From Saccoglossus kowalevskii (lineage: Eukaryota; Hemichordata; Enteropneusta; Harrimaniidae), in NCBI RefSeq assembly GCF_000003605.2, contig NW_003108581.1:103575-129090 (forward strand): 25,516 nucleotides of DNA. The letters are read 5' to 3'. Below, one piece after another: positions 9,964 through 21,049 of the stretch. The position numbers and the translations under genes were made by a program. The notes below the pieces were generated by a model that saw nothing but the letters and a program-made list of their open reading frames with translations, did no database searches and was not told the origin of the DNA. Positions within the stretch are counted from its first letter, which is position 1. Every line of letters begins with the position of its first letter.

Positions 9964-10735
9964 ATGGCGAGCTTCTCAGGAATTACTTGGAATTTACATG
10001 GTTGTCGTGATTCTTTCAAGAGATATCAAGTGTTTGAATTTATTAAACAAAACCACTTCTCTGATTTTTGTTTCCTCCAGAAAACGCATTCCGTACCATC
10101 TGATGAAGTAAGGTGGCAAGTGGTATGGAAAAGCACCTGTGTATTTTTCACATGAAAGTTCACGTTCTGCTGGTGTTGCCATACTTTTTAAACCAAATAA
10201 AAATGTTAAAATTTTGAATCTAAATAATGTCGTTCCTGGGCGTCTTTTGCACATACATGCCGTGGTTGATAGCGTTCTGGTGTATTTAATTAATGTGTAT
10301 GCTCCGACAAACGGTTTTGAACGTCTTGAATTCTTTAAAGTTATAAAAACGTTTTTGAACAGCTTAAAGCCCTGAACCACACTTTTTATCTGCAAACTTC
10401 CTCTCCAATATTTTACGTCGGTTTAAACTTGTTGATGCATGGCGTCAGTGCAACACATTAGCCAAACAGTTTACTTGGAGAAGAAATGAATGCAAATCCC
10501 GTATAGACACATTCTATGTATCCAAATCTATTGCGTCTAGAACAAAAAGTAGTTCTATCTGTCCACATTATAATTTCTCCGATCATTGCCTTGTTACACT
10601 TTGTCTTTCAATAAAGTCTATAAGAAATCGTAACCCTGTATGGTGTTTCTGTGAAATAATTAATGATTACTGGCTCACATGGCGTAAGAAAAGTCGCATT
10701 TCATCCAGTTGTGGTGGGATATTGGAAAACTGAAG
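9964..10735 (+). pseudogene. LINE ORF2, endonuclease domain remains
   Basis: The endonuclease nicks target DNA to prime reverse transcription. A likely start is ATG 9964, giving MASFSGITWNLHGC, whose WN-HG is the family's first metal-site motif. The next motif, normally LQETH, reads LQKTH: the catalytic Glu is replaced by Lys, one transition away. A frameshift near 10115-10130 moves the frame to VYFSH, then RSAGVAILF and INVYAPTN. After FLNSLKP (10375) the strand with GDFN is missing, an internal deletion. Sequence resumes at about 10405 with LVDAWRQCN, then FTWRRNECKSRIDTFYVS, and ends with the catalytic SDH motif (NFSDHCLV, near 10577-10600). Another frameshift lies near 10700. Confidence 0.85.
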
Positions 10736-11340
10736 ATTAAAAATCTTACTAAACAGTACACTTTCAAGTTAAGTAATAATTACAAACAAACTAAACATGT
10801 ATTACAACATGACATCAATAATATTGAACAGCAAATGCAATCCAATCACGATCTCGTCAATCAGCTCAATGAAAAGACAGCTCTACTTGAAAATTTAGTA
10901 CAGTCCGAAACAAGGGGGGGCAGCGATACGCTCCAGGCACAAAGTACTTAATGGAAATGATGCTCCAACTTCGTTCTTTTTTAACTTTGAAAAACAGAGG
11001 GGCAGTAAAAAAAATCATGTCGCAACTACAAAGGCATGATGGTACAATCGTTGATGCACCACATGAGATGCAACAACTAACTAAAGACTTTTACTCTCAC
11101 TTGTTTACACCGGACCCTGTGTCTATGGATTGTCAACACAAATTACTTTCTAATCTACCTCAACTTGATGATGATTTAAAAGAGAAGTGCGACATGGATC
11201 TCAGTTTTGAAGAGCTTACTGCGTCTGTAAAATCATTTTCTTCAGGTACATCTCCAGGTATCGATGGCCTTCCTGGCGAATTTTACAAACATCTTTGACC
11301 AACCTTGGGTTCTGACCTACATGAAGTCTTTCTAGGTTTG
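10706..11340 (+). pseudogene. LINE ORF2, linker and start of reverse transcriptase
   Basis: Begins WWDIGKLKIKNLTKQYT and continues as a predicted coiled, Gln/Asn-rich linker. The G-run near 10914 shifts the frame to AAIRSRHKVL and FFFNFEKQRG, the conserved stretch just before the RT domain. The A-run near 11008 shifts it again to the frame starting MSQLQRHDGTIV. This leads to FSSGTSPGIDGLPGEFYKHL, the first RT motif of the group. Next is TGA (11296-11298) where the family usually has Trp. The frame then reads PTLGSDLHEVFLG and is fused near 11335 to the far C-terminal part, so RT motifs 2-7, including YADD, are gone. Confidence 0.85.
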
Positions 11341-11866
11341 GTCCTCCATCTCAAATATTAGAAAATGGCAACCAACCAATTATTACTCTGTTTGTCCGGA
11401 ACCGCTCTTGTACAACAGTCTGATTCTGCACCCTTTGCATGGTGTGCCACTCACCCTCACACATTTTCGTGATGCGGGCATTGCGACAATTGGAGATCTT
11501 GTCACTGGGACTGCGTGGCTGGAACGTGACATCTTGTATAACAAAGTGCCAATATGTTCTAGAAGGCTTTTGAATGTTGCACTTGATGTGGTGCACAGAG
11601 CTATCCCACGTCAATTTTAAGAAATTATTGAAAATTGTGACAACACTACAAAAGTCACCAACTCGAATTATTCACTCGAATTATTGTATGAGGATGAAGA
11701 CAATGACATACTTTTAAATTTTCCACTTTATAAGTTGCAAAAATTTATAAATTTCTTATTTCTAAACTTTATTTTTCAAAGCACACTACATATTTTTACA
11801 ACGTATGGACATATATTCTCTCATTGGAAAAGGAACATCAGCCTGTTTTTCGCGACTGTTACTTGA
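11336..11866 (+). pseudogene. LINE ORF2, C-terminal region
   Basis: In frame from about 11336: VWSSISNIRKWQP, CPEPLLYNSLI, then LTLTHFRDAGIATIGDLVTG, a hallmark of the Tx1 ORF2 C-terminal domain (F-DAGI-TIGDL). RRLLNVALDVVHRAIP follows, and TAA at 11618-11620 interrupts the frame, which then stays open from EIIENCDN to a TGA at 11864-11866. Sequence then runs into the gap at 11876. The zinc-finger-like end of ORF2 and the 3' UTR would have to lie inside the gap; nothing like them is seen after 12608. Confidence 0.8.
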
Positions 11867-11875
11867 AACCAATAA

Positions 11876-12607
11876 NNNNNNNNNNNNNNNNNNNNNNNNN
11901 NNNNNNNNNNNNNNNNNNNNNNNNNNNNNNNNNNNNNNNNNNNNNNNNNNNNNNNNNNNNNNNNNNNNNNNNNNNNNNNNNNNNNNNNNNNNNNNNNNNN
12001 NNNNNNNNNNNNNNNNNNNNNNNNNNNNNNNNNNNNNNNNNNNNNNNNNNNNNNNNNNNNNNNNNNNNNNNNNNNNNNNNNNNNNNNNNNNNNNNNNNNN
12101 NNNNNNNNNNNNNNNNNNNNNNNNNNNNNNNNNNNNNNNNNNNNNNNNNNNNNNNNNNNNNNNNNNNNNNNNNNNNNNNNNNNNNNNNNNNNNNNNNNNN
12201 NNNNNNNNNNNNNNNNNNNNNNNNNNNNNNNNNNNNNNNNNNNNNNNNNNNNNNNNNNNNNNNNNNNNNNNNNNNNNNNNNNNNNNNNNNNNNNNNNNNN
12301 NNNNNNNNNNNNNNNNNNNNNNNNNNNNNNNNNNNNNNNNNNNNNNNNNNNNNNNNNNNNNNNNNNNNNNNNNNNNNNNNNNNNNNNNNNNNNNNNNNNN
12401 NNNNNNNNNNNNNNNNNNNNNNNNNNNNNNNNNNNNNNNNNNNNNNNNNNNNNNNNNNNNNNNNNNNNNNNNNNNNNNNNNNNNNNNNNNNNNNNNNNNN
12501 NNNNNNNNNNNNNNNNNNNNNNNNNNNNNNNNNNNNNNNNNNNNNNNNNNNNNNNNNNNNNNNNNNNNNNNNNNNNNNNNNNNNNNNNNNNNNNNNNNNN
12601 NNNNNNN
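11876..12607. other. Assembly gap (732 N)
   Basis: Unknown bases. The gap falls inside or just after the 3' part of the LINE. Long open frames that appear to cross it consist almost wholly of undetermined codons and are artefacts. The true gap size may differ. Confidence 1.
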
Positions 12608-13860
12608 ATCGTAGAAACTTATTTGATTCGTGTGCCAAATAAACTTTGTTTGATATTTGGGATTTCTGAATATAGTTGGCAAGTAAAGTTTATAAAAAAA
12701 TTACAATTAAACTTTATTTCAAGCATTTAGTGATAAGATATTTCGAAATTGAAAGTTAAATTGCATAGCAAAACAATAAAGAGGCACATTATAAGAAGTG
12801 GTCCCCATTGATTCCCTATATCTCATAAATGCACTTAGAATAGGTTTCAGAATCTTTATATGCATTGTAACTTCATTAAGGAAGCCCAATAAAAAACGTT
12901 ATAAACATAAACAATTTATTATAGAATTTACCTTATTCTCGAACCATTAGTCTGTGTAAATGCGATCAAAACGCGATTACTTCAAAAAGGACTAAAACCA
13001 CCTGATGCTAGACTATGACCAGTTAAATATATATATATATATATACTTGTTCGTATATAAGTATATTGTATATTAATTTATATATTAGTAATAAATTTAA
13101 TAATGTAAGTAGGTTGTATACATGATAGTACGAATTTTGCGTGTAATTTTTACGCTTGTTCTCTGTACGTCACAGCTGCATAATATTCGGTTTAATCTCC
13201 TTCATTCGCATACACAGTTACTCGTCAGATTTGATCGCTTTCTGGTTACACCGGTCGTTACATATCAGCTAGACAATGTAATAAATGATACAGCGGGTGT
13301 GTATTTGGTTCGGAAAAGGAAATTAGTGTTTGCTTCATCTTTTCACACCGAGGTTGCTATCGTAGCACGTTTTGAGCGTTCACACATACATCTATGAACA
13401 AACTCATGTTTAACCATAAAACCTAAATGCACCCAAACTATAACGTTTGGTGTTGGAATACAAAATTGAAGTAATATAGACTTTGCAATACGTCAGTTAT
13501 AACTTTGTAGAAGCCATATTCTAGTTAAAAATGTCTCTGCTTCATTGGTGCGTTCAGAAAGTTGTATAGCTTTGCAGTGAGTTGGATTGTTCAGAGACAT
13601 AAATATGGTAAGTCTTACTTACTGTTTTCGTAGAAATTCTTGTTCAATACCTACCATTAATTTGAGTGTGAACGTCTTTTGGAAGTACTTATTGTTTTAT
13701 TAATGATTCATGTCCCACTAATTGTGAAATTGACGAGACGTTTTCTATTTTGAATTTTTCTGTGATATGTTACTTGAAATAATTGTTTTACCAGCTGAAT
13801 ATTTGATATAATTGTTTATACTTTTAATTTTTATAAAACAGTTCATCGAGCATATGAGCA

Positions 13861-13879
13861 CCCCCCCCCCCCAAAAAAA
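13861..13879. repeat. Homopolymer C12 followed by A7
   Basis: Twelve C then seven A in a row. Such a run is prone to length error in sequencing. Confidence 0.9.
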
Positions 13880-14412
13880 GAAACACTAAATTTACTTACT
13901 CTAATGCAAGATGTAAACAGACATTGGCGATGTTAAATAGGAATGACATTTTAAAACAACATGGAAAATCAATCGATTTACTTTTTTTAAATATTCTTTA
14001 TCAATTTGCCACTCGAAATAACAAGTGTACTCAAACAAAAATCTAAGACACAGTAATATTATAAACTTATTGTCATGTATGTTTGAACAATTTCAGTTAC
14101 TAAATATTGTCTGATTTATTATCTTACTATTGCATGCATGTTTCAACCATATTTCATATTTATCTGTTTAAATATATAGTATACTAGAAGACTAAACTCT
14201 ACAGAAAAAAACAAAGACAAAAAAGACGTTTATTTTCATATTATAGTGGAATGTATGATTTTCGTGATGTTTAAAAATGTTCAGTTATTAAAATGTTATA
14301 TGTCAACAAGTGCATCAATTAGTGTTTGATCTGTTTGTAAATGGCAGTGACGAGAGCATAACATGTGTAATGAAACGAAAACTACTCATCAACGTTCCAA
14401 GTGAGATGACAT

Positions 14413-14430
14413 AATTAACTATAGTTAATT
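14413..14430. repeat. Perfect 18-base palindrome
   Basis: AATTAACTATAGTTAATT equals its own reverse complement. The half-site GTTAAT resembles an HNF1/POU-type homeodomain site, but in AT-rich DNA such palindromes also arise by chance. Confidence 0.7.
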
Positions 14431-17400
14431 GCCAGTGAATCGACAATAATTCAGTTAACCTAAAACAACTTCCAAATAATGAACTGTACCGTCATCTTGA
14501 CGAAATTTGTATAGATGGAACATTTTAGACCAGCGTGAATACAATAATGGGTTTTCTAAGGCAGGATGTGTTGCTTACGTTTTTCAATTACAATTTGATT
14601 ACAGCTTATATCAAGATTACCCTATCAGATTTTCATCCACTTCATTACATGAAACTTGCCAACTTGGATTGTGTTACTTAAGGTTAAATCTTTGACTATC
14701 CATATTATAAACGGTCAATGAAACGTTATATGTCCCGATGTCATATCTCCATGTGCAAGTTTAAACACGTGTGTGCTTCAATAATGATGTAGACTTTTAT
14801 TGGGGGGGTGTCGAGCAAAAAAGACAATGCATACGTTTGAGAATCCACTCTTTTGTCTGATTATTTCAGAGATTTACTTTACATGGGCTTTCGTAGCTAA
14901 AGTTGGTAACTCTTGTTGTTTTAATTTGGAGACACATCATTTTAAATGCATATAGAAAAGTGGTAACTAATTATCAAGTAGAAGATTTCCTGACCAATTG
15001 CAAAATTAATGAAGCAAATCTATATTTCATAATTCAATTAATCCTTTAACACGATTTATATAAATGGCATTAGATAATTAAGTTTGTTAACACCCCATCT
15101 GTGGAAATGGAGTTTCCAACAAGAGTAGTTCTCCAAGATATAGGGAGTTTCACAGTTTTATAAATATGTACGATTTTCCGATTTCTGGCATTGTTAGTAG
15201 TCCTTCAAAACGGTGAAGTATAAGGTTGATCAGTACTCGAGTAGTAATTGGTTCTTCACCAAAGTGTCTGCGCAAATAAAATTAGCATTAATATATTCAT
15301 TTGAAAGTCTGAATAGACTATATATATATTCTTCTAAACTGTAGGAATTATTTCGTAGTAAGTCTCGATGTAGTAAACAGCTCTAGCTAAGTTTCGGTAA
15401 AACCGTGGTTTCTTCAATTCATTGCAGCGGATGTATGTGACTGTGAATATCACAGCTGTGATTGTATGTTATATTTATGGCAATAAATAGCGTATGAGTT
15501 GAGATGTTAACGAATAAAAGTCGAAAACTCGAAACGGTAAAAACGACTGCTAAGCTTGAATAATAAAATGCTGCCAATCAGTGTCTCGTGACGTGGACAC
15601 GCTAAAACAACAGCATAGTCAGTTCATTTTCACAGTTCCAAATGCGTTGATGATTATCAAAAAGCGGGTTCAACGGAGACAACAAAAATTTAAATTCGAA
15701 ACATCACTGCAGGGAGATACTAAATGTTTAATATTGTTTACTGTTATTTTCCGAATGTGTGCGTATGTGGTGATATAGAACGTATTTCCATAGCATTATT
15801 CATTTAATATTTTACGTTTTTCATGTGTATGTAGAAGCACCTAATAATGGATTAGAAGCGAATCCCAGCTGTTGATGTCGAGTTTGAAACACCTTTATTG
15901 CCAAGCAGAAAAACATAACCCGGTACAAATGTTGACGCGGATTTGGGAACAGCGATCAGGTTCACTGGTAAATATTAGGTCCAGTAAGCTTCATTTTTAT
16001 GAGTAGGCTCGTTCATTTTTAGAGTGGGAAAAAACCGCAATAAATGTTGTATAATTGAAGGTCCGCTATTGTTAATGCATTGCCCCTCGTAAATCCACGA
16101 AATCGCGCGAGTGCAAGCACAGATTCACTATATTATACACATTTTTGTTCTTAGATCGTATAATAGCAAATAATTACTTTGTTGTCAAATGATCTATCTT
16201 GGGAAATCTGCGAAAATCAGTTTATTCATTTTGAGGAAATCTAACTATCAATGATCCATTATAAGGCTAAACTAATGCTTGCAGTTGTGCATGTTGCGCT
16301 TTCTAGTTAATGTTATACTCCGCGAGGGATTAAAGGGAAAGATCAGCCTGTATGGCCTAAGATAATGTGACATAAATTGTTGGATACTTTGCAACAACCC
16401 ATTGCACATGTTTATTTTTAGACTGCTGATACAGTCACTGGATTGTGTTGTGTTGTCGGCAGAGTTTGAGATACATACATCCTGTCTCCCTGTTGCATAA
16501 TTGTATGTCTCAGACAGTGGCATGGTAATTGTAAAATACCTTGGAATGTGCTGAGCCCAGTGTTGTTGGCAATGAAAATAGATATGGCATCATTGTCCCG
16601 AGTCTCCTACTTTAAATTAGTAGAGCTCGGATTAAAAGTGGTATATTTCACTATTAAAATGGGCATTCTTGATACACTGATTGGTCCGTTATTTCGAGAT
16701 AGCCTATCATTTCGTTAGAAACATTTATTATTTGCATGGCCATGAATTAGCTAGAGTATTTATGTTGAGGCAAGCGTGAAAATCTTTAGTCAGGAAGGTA
16801 ACCTGACTTTATCCCGTAACATATTGTGATGCAGATTCCTGACTCCAATGAGCTGTACCCTATACAGGGGTGCATATGCAGACGTGCTGTGCAGTAATCC
16901 TTGCTGATCAACAGGAACCACTGAAGCTCACTGCCAGAACTAATCCCGTTGTACTAGTAGCAGCAGATATCAGTGCAGTTGCCGATAGTCCCTGGACACA
17001 GAGCACGAGTTTAAATTGTAGTGCAGCTGTTTCGACAGTGTGCCAGATACGAAGGAACGCAACATTTTACATTGCTGTCCATTGGAGAGTGGAGTGTTTC
17101 CTGCAGCATCGATCATGTCTCTTAATTTTATCTGTGTACTGTATACCCTACTCCCTGCTGGTTCCAGTGACCAGCATTCCTGTTATTTATTTTATTAAAG
17201 TACAGGAAACCGTATATATTGTGTTGTGTTGATTTGTTATAATCGTTACTGGTATATTTCGTTCTCTGCACAGCCTCAGTAGTGGTGATATACCTTCACC
17301 AAACGATCCCCACCCCGTGACAGCGGACAAGCTGAGAGGGAGGAGACTTATAAGATAAGCACGCTACCAAAGACAAAGACTATTATACCAGCATTAAAGA

Positions 17401-17730
17401 CAAGCTCCCCGCTCCTGAATACGGCATAGCCCCACAATGACCCCCTCTCCCGCATTTAACGTCACAATAAGGTATAGCAAAGGATAAATGTAGGTCATCT
17501 CAGGTGCTGAATGTACATTATCAAAGAATGAGTAAAAAATGTGCGAAACACACAGTGAATTGAAATGTTAATGTCGTGATATTTGTATCTCAAAGACAAG
17601 AATATTAAGCAAATCATGCGTTTAATTTAGAATACACAAATCCTTCGAAGCACACATCAGGAGTCTTTGCTGTTAGTGCATCTGTGTGTGTCTGTTCCAC
17701 TGATATCTCTAAAACCAATATTCGGATTTT

Positions 17731-18325
17731 AATGAAACTTCGTACATGGATGCTCTGGAGGTAATGCTCGGACCTGATTTTTGGTTGAAATCCGTATATA
17801 TTAATTACATAATTTGCATATTAATTAGCCAATTTTAAGCATTTTCACTTGTTTCTCATTTCAATGAAACATGGTACATAGATGCTCTGGGATAATAATA
17901 CGCAGTGTTGATTAGTTGTTGTTTAAATCCCGTGCATATTAATTATTTAATTACCAAATTAGTTAGGCAATTTTAAGCAATTTCACCTTTTCTCATATAC
18001 CATTAGACAGATTGCAATGAAACTTGGTACATAGATGTTCTGGGATAATGCGCCGTACAGATTAGTTTTGGTTTAAATTCCATGCATGATAATTATCTAA
18101 TTAACATAACAATTAGAAAGTTTTAGGCATTTCCTTGTGTTTCTCAAGCACCACTCAAAATATTTTAATGAAACATTGTTCATAGCATAGTGCGAATTTC
18201 AAGTTGTTTTAGGTTAACTGAAATTCATGCATATAAATTAGTCAATATTTAACTTTCCACCAACATCGCAACCACACATCAGATTCAATGAAACTTGGTA
18301 CTTGTAGAAGCTTAGGGATAAGCCT
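17731..18325. repeat. Degenerate ~150-base tandem repeat, five units
   Basis: Each unit starts with a variant of AATGAAACTTGGTACATAGA and usually continues TGCTCTGGGATAA. Units start at 17731, 17863, 18016, 18167 and 18287, giving periods of 132, 153, 151 and 120 bases. A second conserved block, TTTAAATTCCATGCATATTAATTA-like, occurs about 75 bases into each unit, and AATTTTAAGCATTT about 105 bases in for the first three. Units four and five are most decayed. A leader with GTGTGTGTCTGTTCCACTGA and ATCTCTAAAACC precedes unit one. There is no coding potential. Confidence 0.85.
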
Positions 18326-18829
18326 TATACACGTTCTGTGTAGAGTAATAATTTTAATTATATACTGCTGCAGATAGATATTAATAATTGTTAAACCATA
18401 GCTACTTGGAACCACCCTGATTATTAGACGCACATATGCCTACTGTAAAAATAAAGGACAAAGACTATGGTCAAAATAAGACATATTTCAATGATTTTGC
18501 ATGCAGCAAACACAATGCTTTATGTATAATGAAGATGTGCTTCTAATATAGTAATAACTGAAGTATTCCTTAGATGTTTTCCATGCTTCCAATACCTTCT
18601 ACACACGAACGTTCTTTCTAAGCTTTCTTTAATGTAAATGTAACACCTTTCAAACCTTTTTTAACATGAAAGTATTATTTCAGGTGCCATGATAACACAT
18701 TACCTGAGAATTAAACTGAAATTCGCAAAATCATACACGATATTTATATTAACCTGTCTCTATCTGAAAACATTGGCACTCAAAATACTTTTCTTGGAGG
18801 CTTACCGAAGCTCATAAAAAACGCCAATG
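18326..18829. other. No feature recognised
   Basis: AT-rich sequence with no domain-bearing open frame, no clear splice pair and no repeat that I can match elsewhere in the window. Confidence 0.5.
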
Positions 18830-19570
18830 ATGACCACAATGAACAAATCACGCTGCCCTTACTGCTTCCGCGCGGGCGTTTTGGCATATTATATTAAGTG
18901 TTTACTACTGCAGTAATTGAATGTGTTCACACTATATTTTGCACAATGGTAGTTGAAATTATCCTCCACAAAACAGATGTTTTCACCAGTCTAAAATACT
19001 GGCGACTTTACAAAATTGTGACTGCGCGGATTCGTGTGCACCATTGTTCAAACAGATCACTTTTATACCATCCTCAAAATACATGGTAACATTTATCTTC
19101 TTCGTAACAGCATTGAATATGCCAACTTCACCAACTCCTCCCTGACTATTGTTGCCTTAGACCAAGTGATAACCATACAGCGATAAACAGCACTGTACAC
19201 TCATTGCTATGCTGACGACGTGTTAACAACACGCCAGCAAGATTTCATTTCACTTGTTCACTGGTTACAAGATATGAACATGCATAATTCTAAAATCAAC
19301 CTTCAAGATTTCGCAAATGTTATAGACTTCCCTCTTAATATCAAATATAACAGCGTAGGTTTAAAGCTTTCGGATGTTTATCTTTGGAACAAAACGTATA
19401 CTAATTAAAACTGGAGTGAAAATTAACAACAAAATCAACTTCACATCAAAGCGTCAAGTAGCTAAGACTCTCGCATTACTATTTTAAACCAAGAATCTTA
19501 AATGTGTACGAATCCGTATGCTGGATCTGAGCATTGCAGGTAAACGAGCTACTATAATACTTTAGTATAA
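18830..19570 (+). pseudogene. Relic of LINE reverse transcriptase (Tx1/L1-like)
   Basis: Heavily decayed RT domain on the plus strand, spread over several frames. In order: LPLLLPRGRFG (near 18855), HKTDVFTSLKYWRLYKIV (near 18968-19021), echoing the family's KKGD-NWRPISLL-YKI; HHCSNRSLLYHPQNTW; then LRNSIEYANFTNSSLTIVAL (near 19103-19165), followed by DQVITIQR where active elements have DQ-KAFDR (motif A). A TAA and an internal deletion follow, and then CYADDVLTTRQQDF (19208-19249) carries the RT active-site YADD of motif C. HWLQD and NSKIN come next, and R-LDLSIAGKR (near 19515-19548) matches the post-RT motif. Order and spacing support a real relic although the single motifs are weak. It cannot be the missing RT core of the LINE at 8400 unless rearranged. 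Confidence 0.72.
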
Positions 19571-20687
19571 TATTATAACTAATTGTGTTGTTTAATAATG
19601 ACGTGTATTATCTACAACTTAGGGCAATATTTAGCGATGCCGTTACTAAAATTGACTGTACATTGCATTACGGTTACTCACAAAAGTTAAAACAATTTAA
19701 TCTTATGTTTGGCAACTATTACTAAGTTTACTCCTATTTGCCACGTGTCAAGATGAGAGTTTTCATGTTGTCTAGGTGCTACGTAACTTGCAACTATATA
19801 TGGGATGTGAATTGATCACACTAGGTCACCTCAAGCTGGGTGACTTTTTGCACAGTCAAACAGTAGTTTTTTTTCAAATAATTGTAATCTGTGCGTTTTT
19901 GGCACGAGGCACAAACATTATCGCACACTGGCTCGACTGTTTAGCTGCAAAATCAGTAACTCAATAATCTGTACTTTTTCATGAATACGTTTTTTCAATA
20001 TCTGAAATCATAAATCCAGAAAAAGACAATCAATGGTAATCATTATGCAAATTTATGCTAATTATCATAAGTTTGCTTACTAATGAATAACAAGATTACA
20101 GTACTTTTGTTTGACAGTCACTATTTCACATTTCTATCATAAAAATAAATGCTGTTAATGTTGTATTGGTTGCCATGGAAACGGGTCAGGAAACAAACTA
20201 TATTCTCCACATCCATATTTTTTCCGAAAGTAAAGATGTTTGTAACCAATCAAATATAGGATGAGGCTTGTTATACCTCATGTGCGGTTGCTCCCATTTT
20301 AGGCCTCTTAATGAGATTAGCCAGCTGGTTTATTGTTTTGACTACCAATCTACCACTGGTATCACAGTATATTTCAGTATCTTGTAATTGTATACAAGTT
20401 TTGTAATAACTACGCGAAGTGTAATAATGATTGACGCTTGTTGTATTACTTATAGTTTTCTCGTAATGTACAACTTTCTTATTGGCATATCTATTTGGTA
20501 TACTTGGTCGCTGAACATTACATCGTGGACACCATATTTCATAGTGGGTCTTTACTGTTAGTATTACATTCGATAGTCTGTGACAGTAGATCAGTTAAAA
20601 ATATCTCAAGTTAAGTACAACAACCCCATGGACCTTGTTATGTACAATACGTATTCAAATGTCAACTAATTGCAACAACAGATGCGC
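19571..20687. other. Non-coding stretch
   Basis: No gene recognised. The frame at 19776-19967 has no family resemblance. A match to the RFX X-box lies at 20169-20182 and is listed separately. Confidence 0.5.
20169..20182. promoter_or_regulatory. RFX X-box-like site
   Basis: GTTGCCATGGAAAC, reading GTTTCCATGGCAAC on the other strand, is a near-perfect imperfect palindrome of the kind bound by RFX factors, often in promoters of ciliary genes. No gene start is recognised nearby, so function is uncertain. Confidence 0.35.
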
Positions 20688-20830
20688 ATATCAGTAATCA
20701 ATTAATTAAATGACAATTATTTTCTTGGTTCATTAACTACATTTTTAATATATCAGTAACCAATTAATTAAATATCAATTGTTTTCTGGGTTCAATTAAG
20801 TACAGTACCAACATATCAGTGACAACATTA
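20688..20830. repeat. Tandem repeat, 62-63-base unit, two and a part copies
   Basis: Units begin ATATCAGTAA at 20688 and 20750, with a partial third (ATATCAGTGAC) at 20813. The full copies share CAATTAATTAAAT, CAATT, TTTTCT and GGTTCA blocks at roughly 75-80 percent identity. Confidence 0.75.
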
Positions 20831-21049
20831 TTTCAGTATAAATATGCATTGTCATTCATAATTAATTTTGAATACAAACAAGTTTTTGGGTTGAAACAAC
20901 AGTTTGAAAGCAGTCTTCCGAATGTGCTTGATAGATGTAAATATTTTACAAAAACATTTATGTCTAATTTGTTTAATTATTTTAAGGGACATAATTTCGA
21001 GCTTTATTTAGATATTTTAATATAAAAACAAATGCCTCATCTCAGAAAA

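Larger units (their letters stand above)
8400..11875 (+). mobile_element. Dead Tx1-like (L1 group) non-LTR retrotransposon
   Basis: A LINE with the two-ORF layout of the Tx1/L1 group: ORF1 with a CCHC zinc knuckle, then ORF2 with an apurinic-type endonuclease, reverse transcriptase and a long C-terminal region. It lies antisense to XDH, about 200 bases upstream of the XDH exon ending at 8194. The 5' end is approximate: the family-like sequence begins shortly before the ORF1 ATG at 8436. The 3' end is hidden by the gap at 11876. It carries at least five frameshifts, at least two nonsense changes, a lost catalytic glutamate and two internal deletions, including nearly the whole RT core, so it cannot move on its own. 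The clade is assigned from recalled family motifs, not a search. Confidence 0.88.
12608..17660. other. Gene-poor AT-rich stretch
   Basis: No recognisable protein, RNA gene or transposon. Small items seen are a (TA)n run at 13027-13045, C12 followed by A7 at 13861-13879, palindromes at 14413-14430 and 15449-15462, and a strong donor-like ATGGTAAGT at 13605. Open frames at 13122-13397, 14507-14695, 15581-15778, 16272-16523 and 16870-17232 match no family I know. The last lies in a relatively GC-rich patch (16820-17470) that could be an old repeat or LTR remnant. This may be intergenic DNA or a large intron. Confidence 0.5.

Noticed and set aside
11786-12682. Open frames of 260-300 codons on both strands
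   Set aside because: They cross the 732-base N gap and contain almost no real sequence.
16870-17232. 120-codon plus-strand frame
   Set aside because: No recognisable domain or splice sites, and the composition fits a decayed repeat better than a gene.
20819-21025. 68-codon plus-strand frame
   Set aside because: Very AT-rich, no family resemblance, and it lies between a tandem repeat and the 3' end of a minus-strand LINE.
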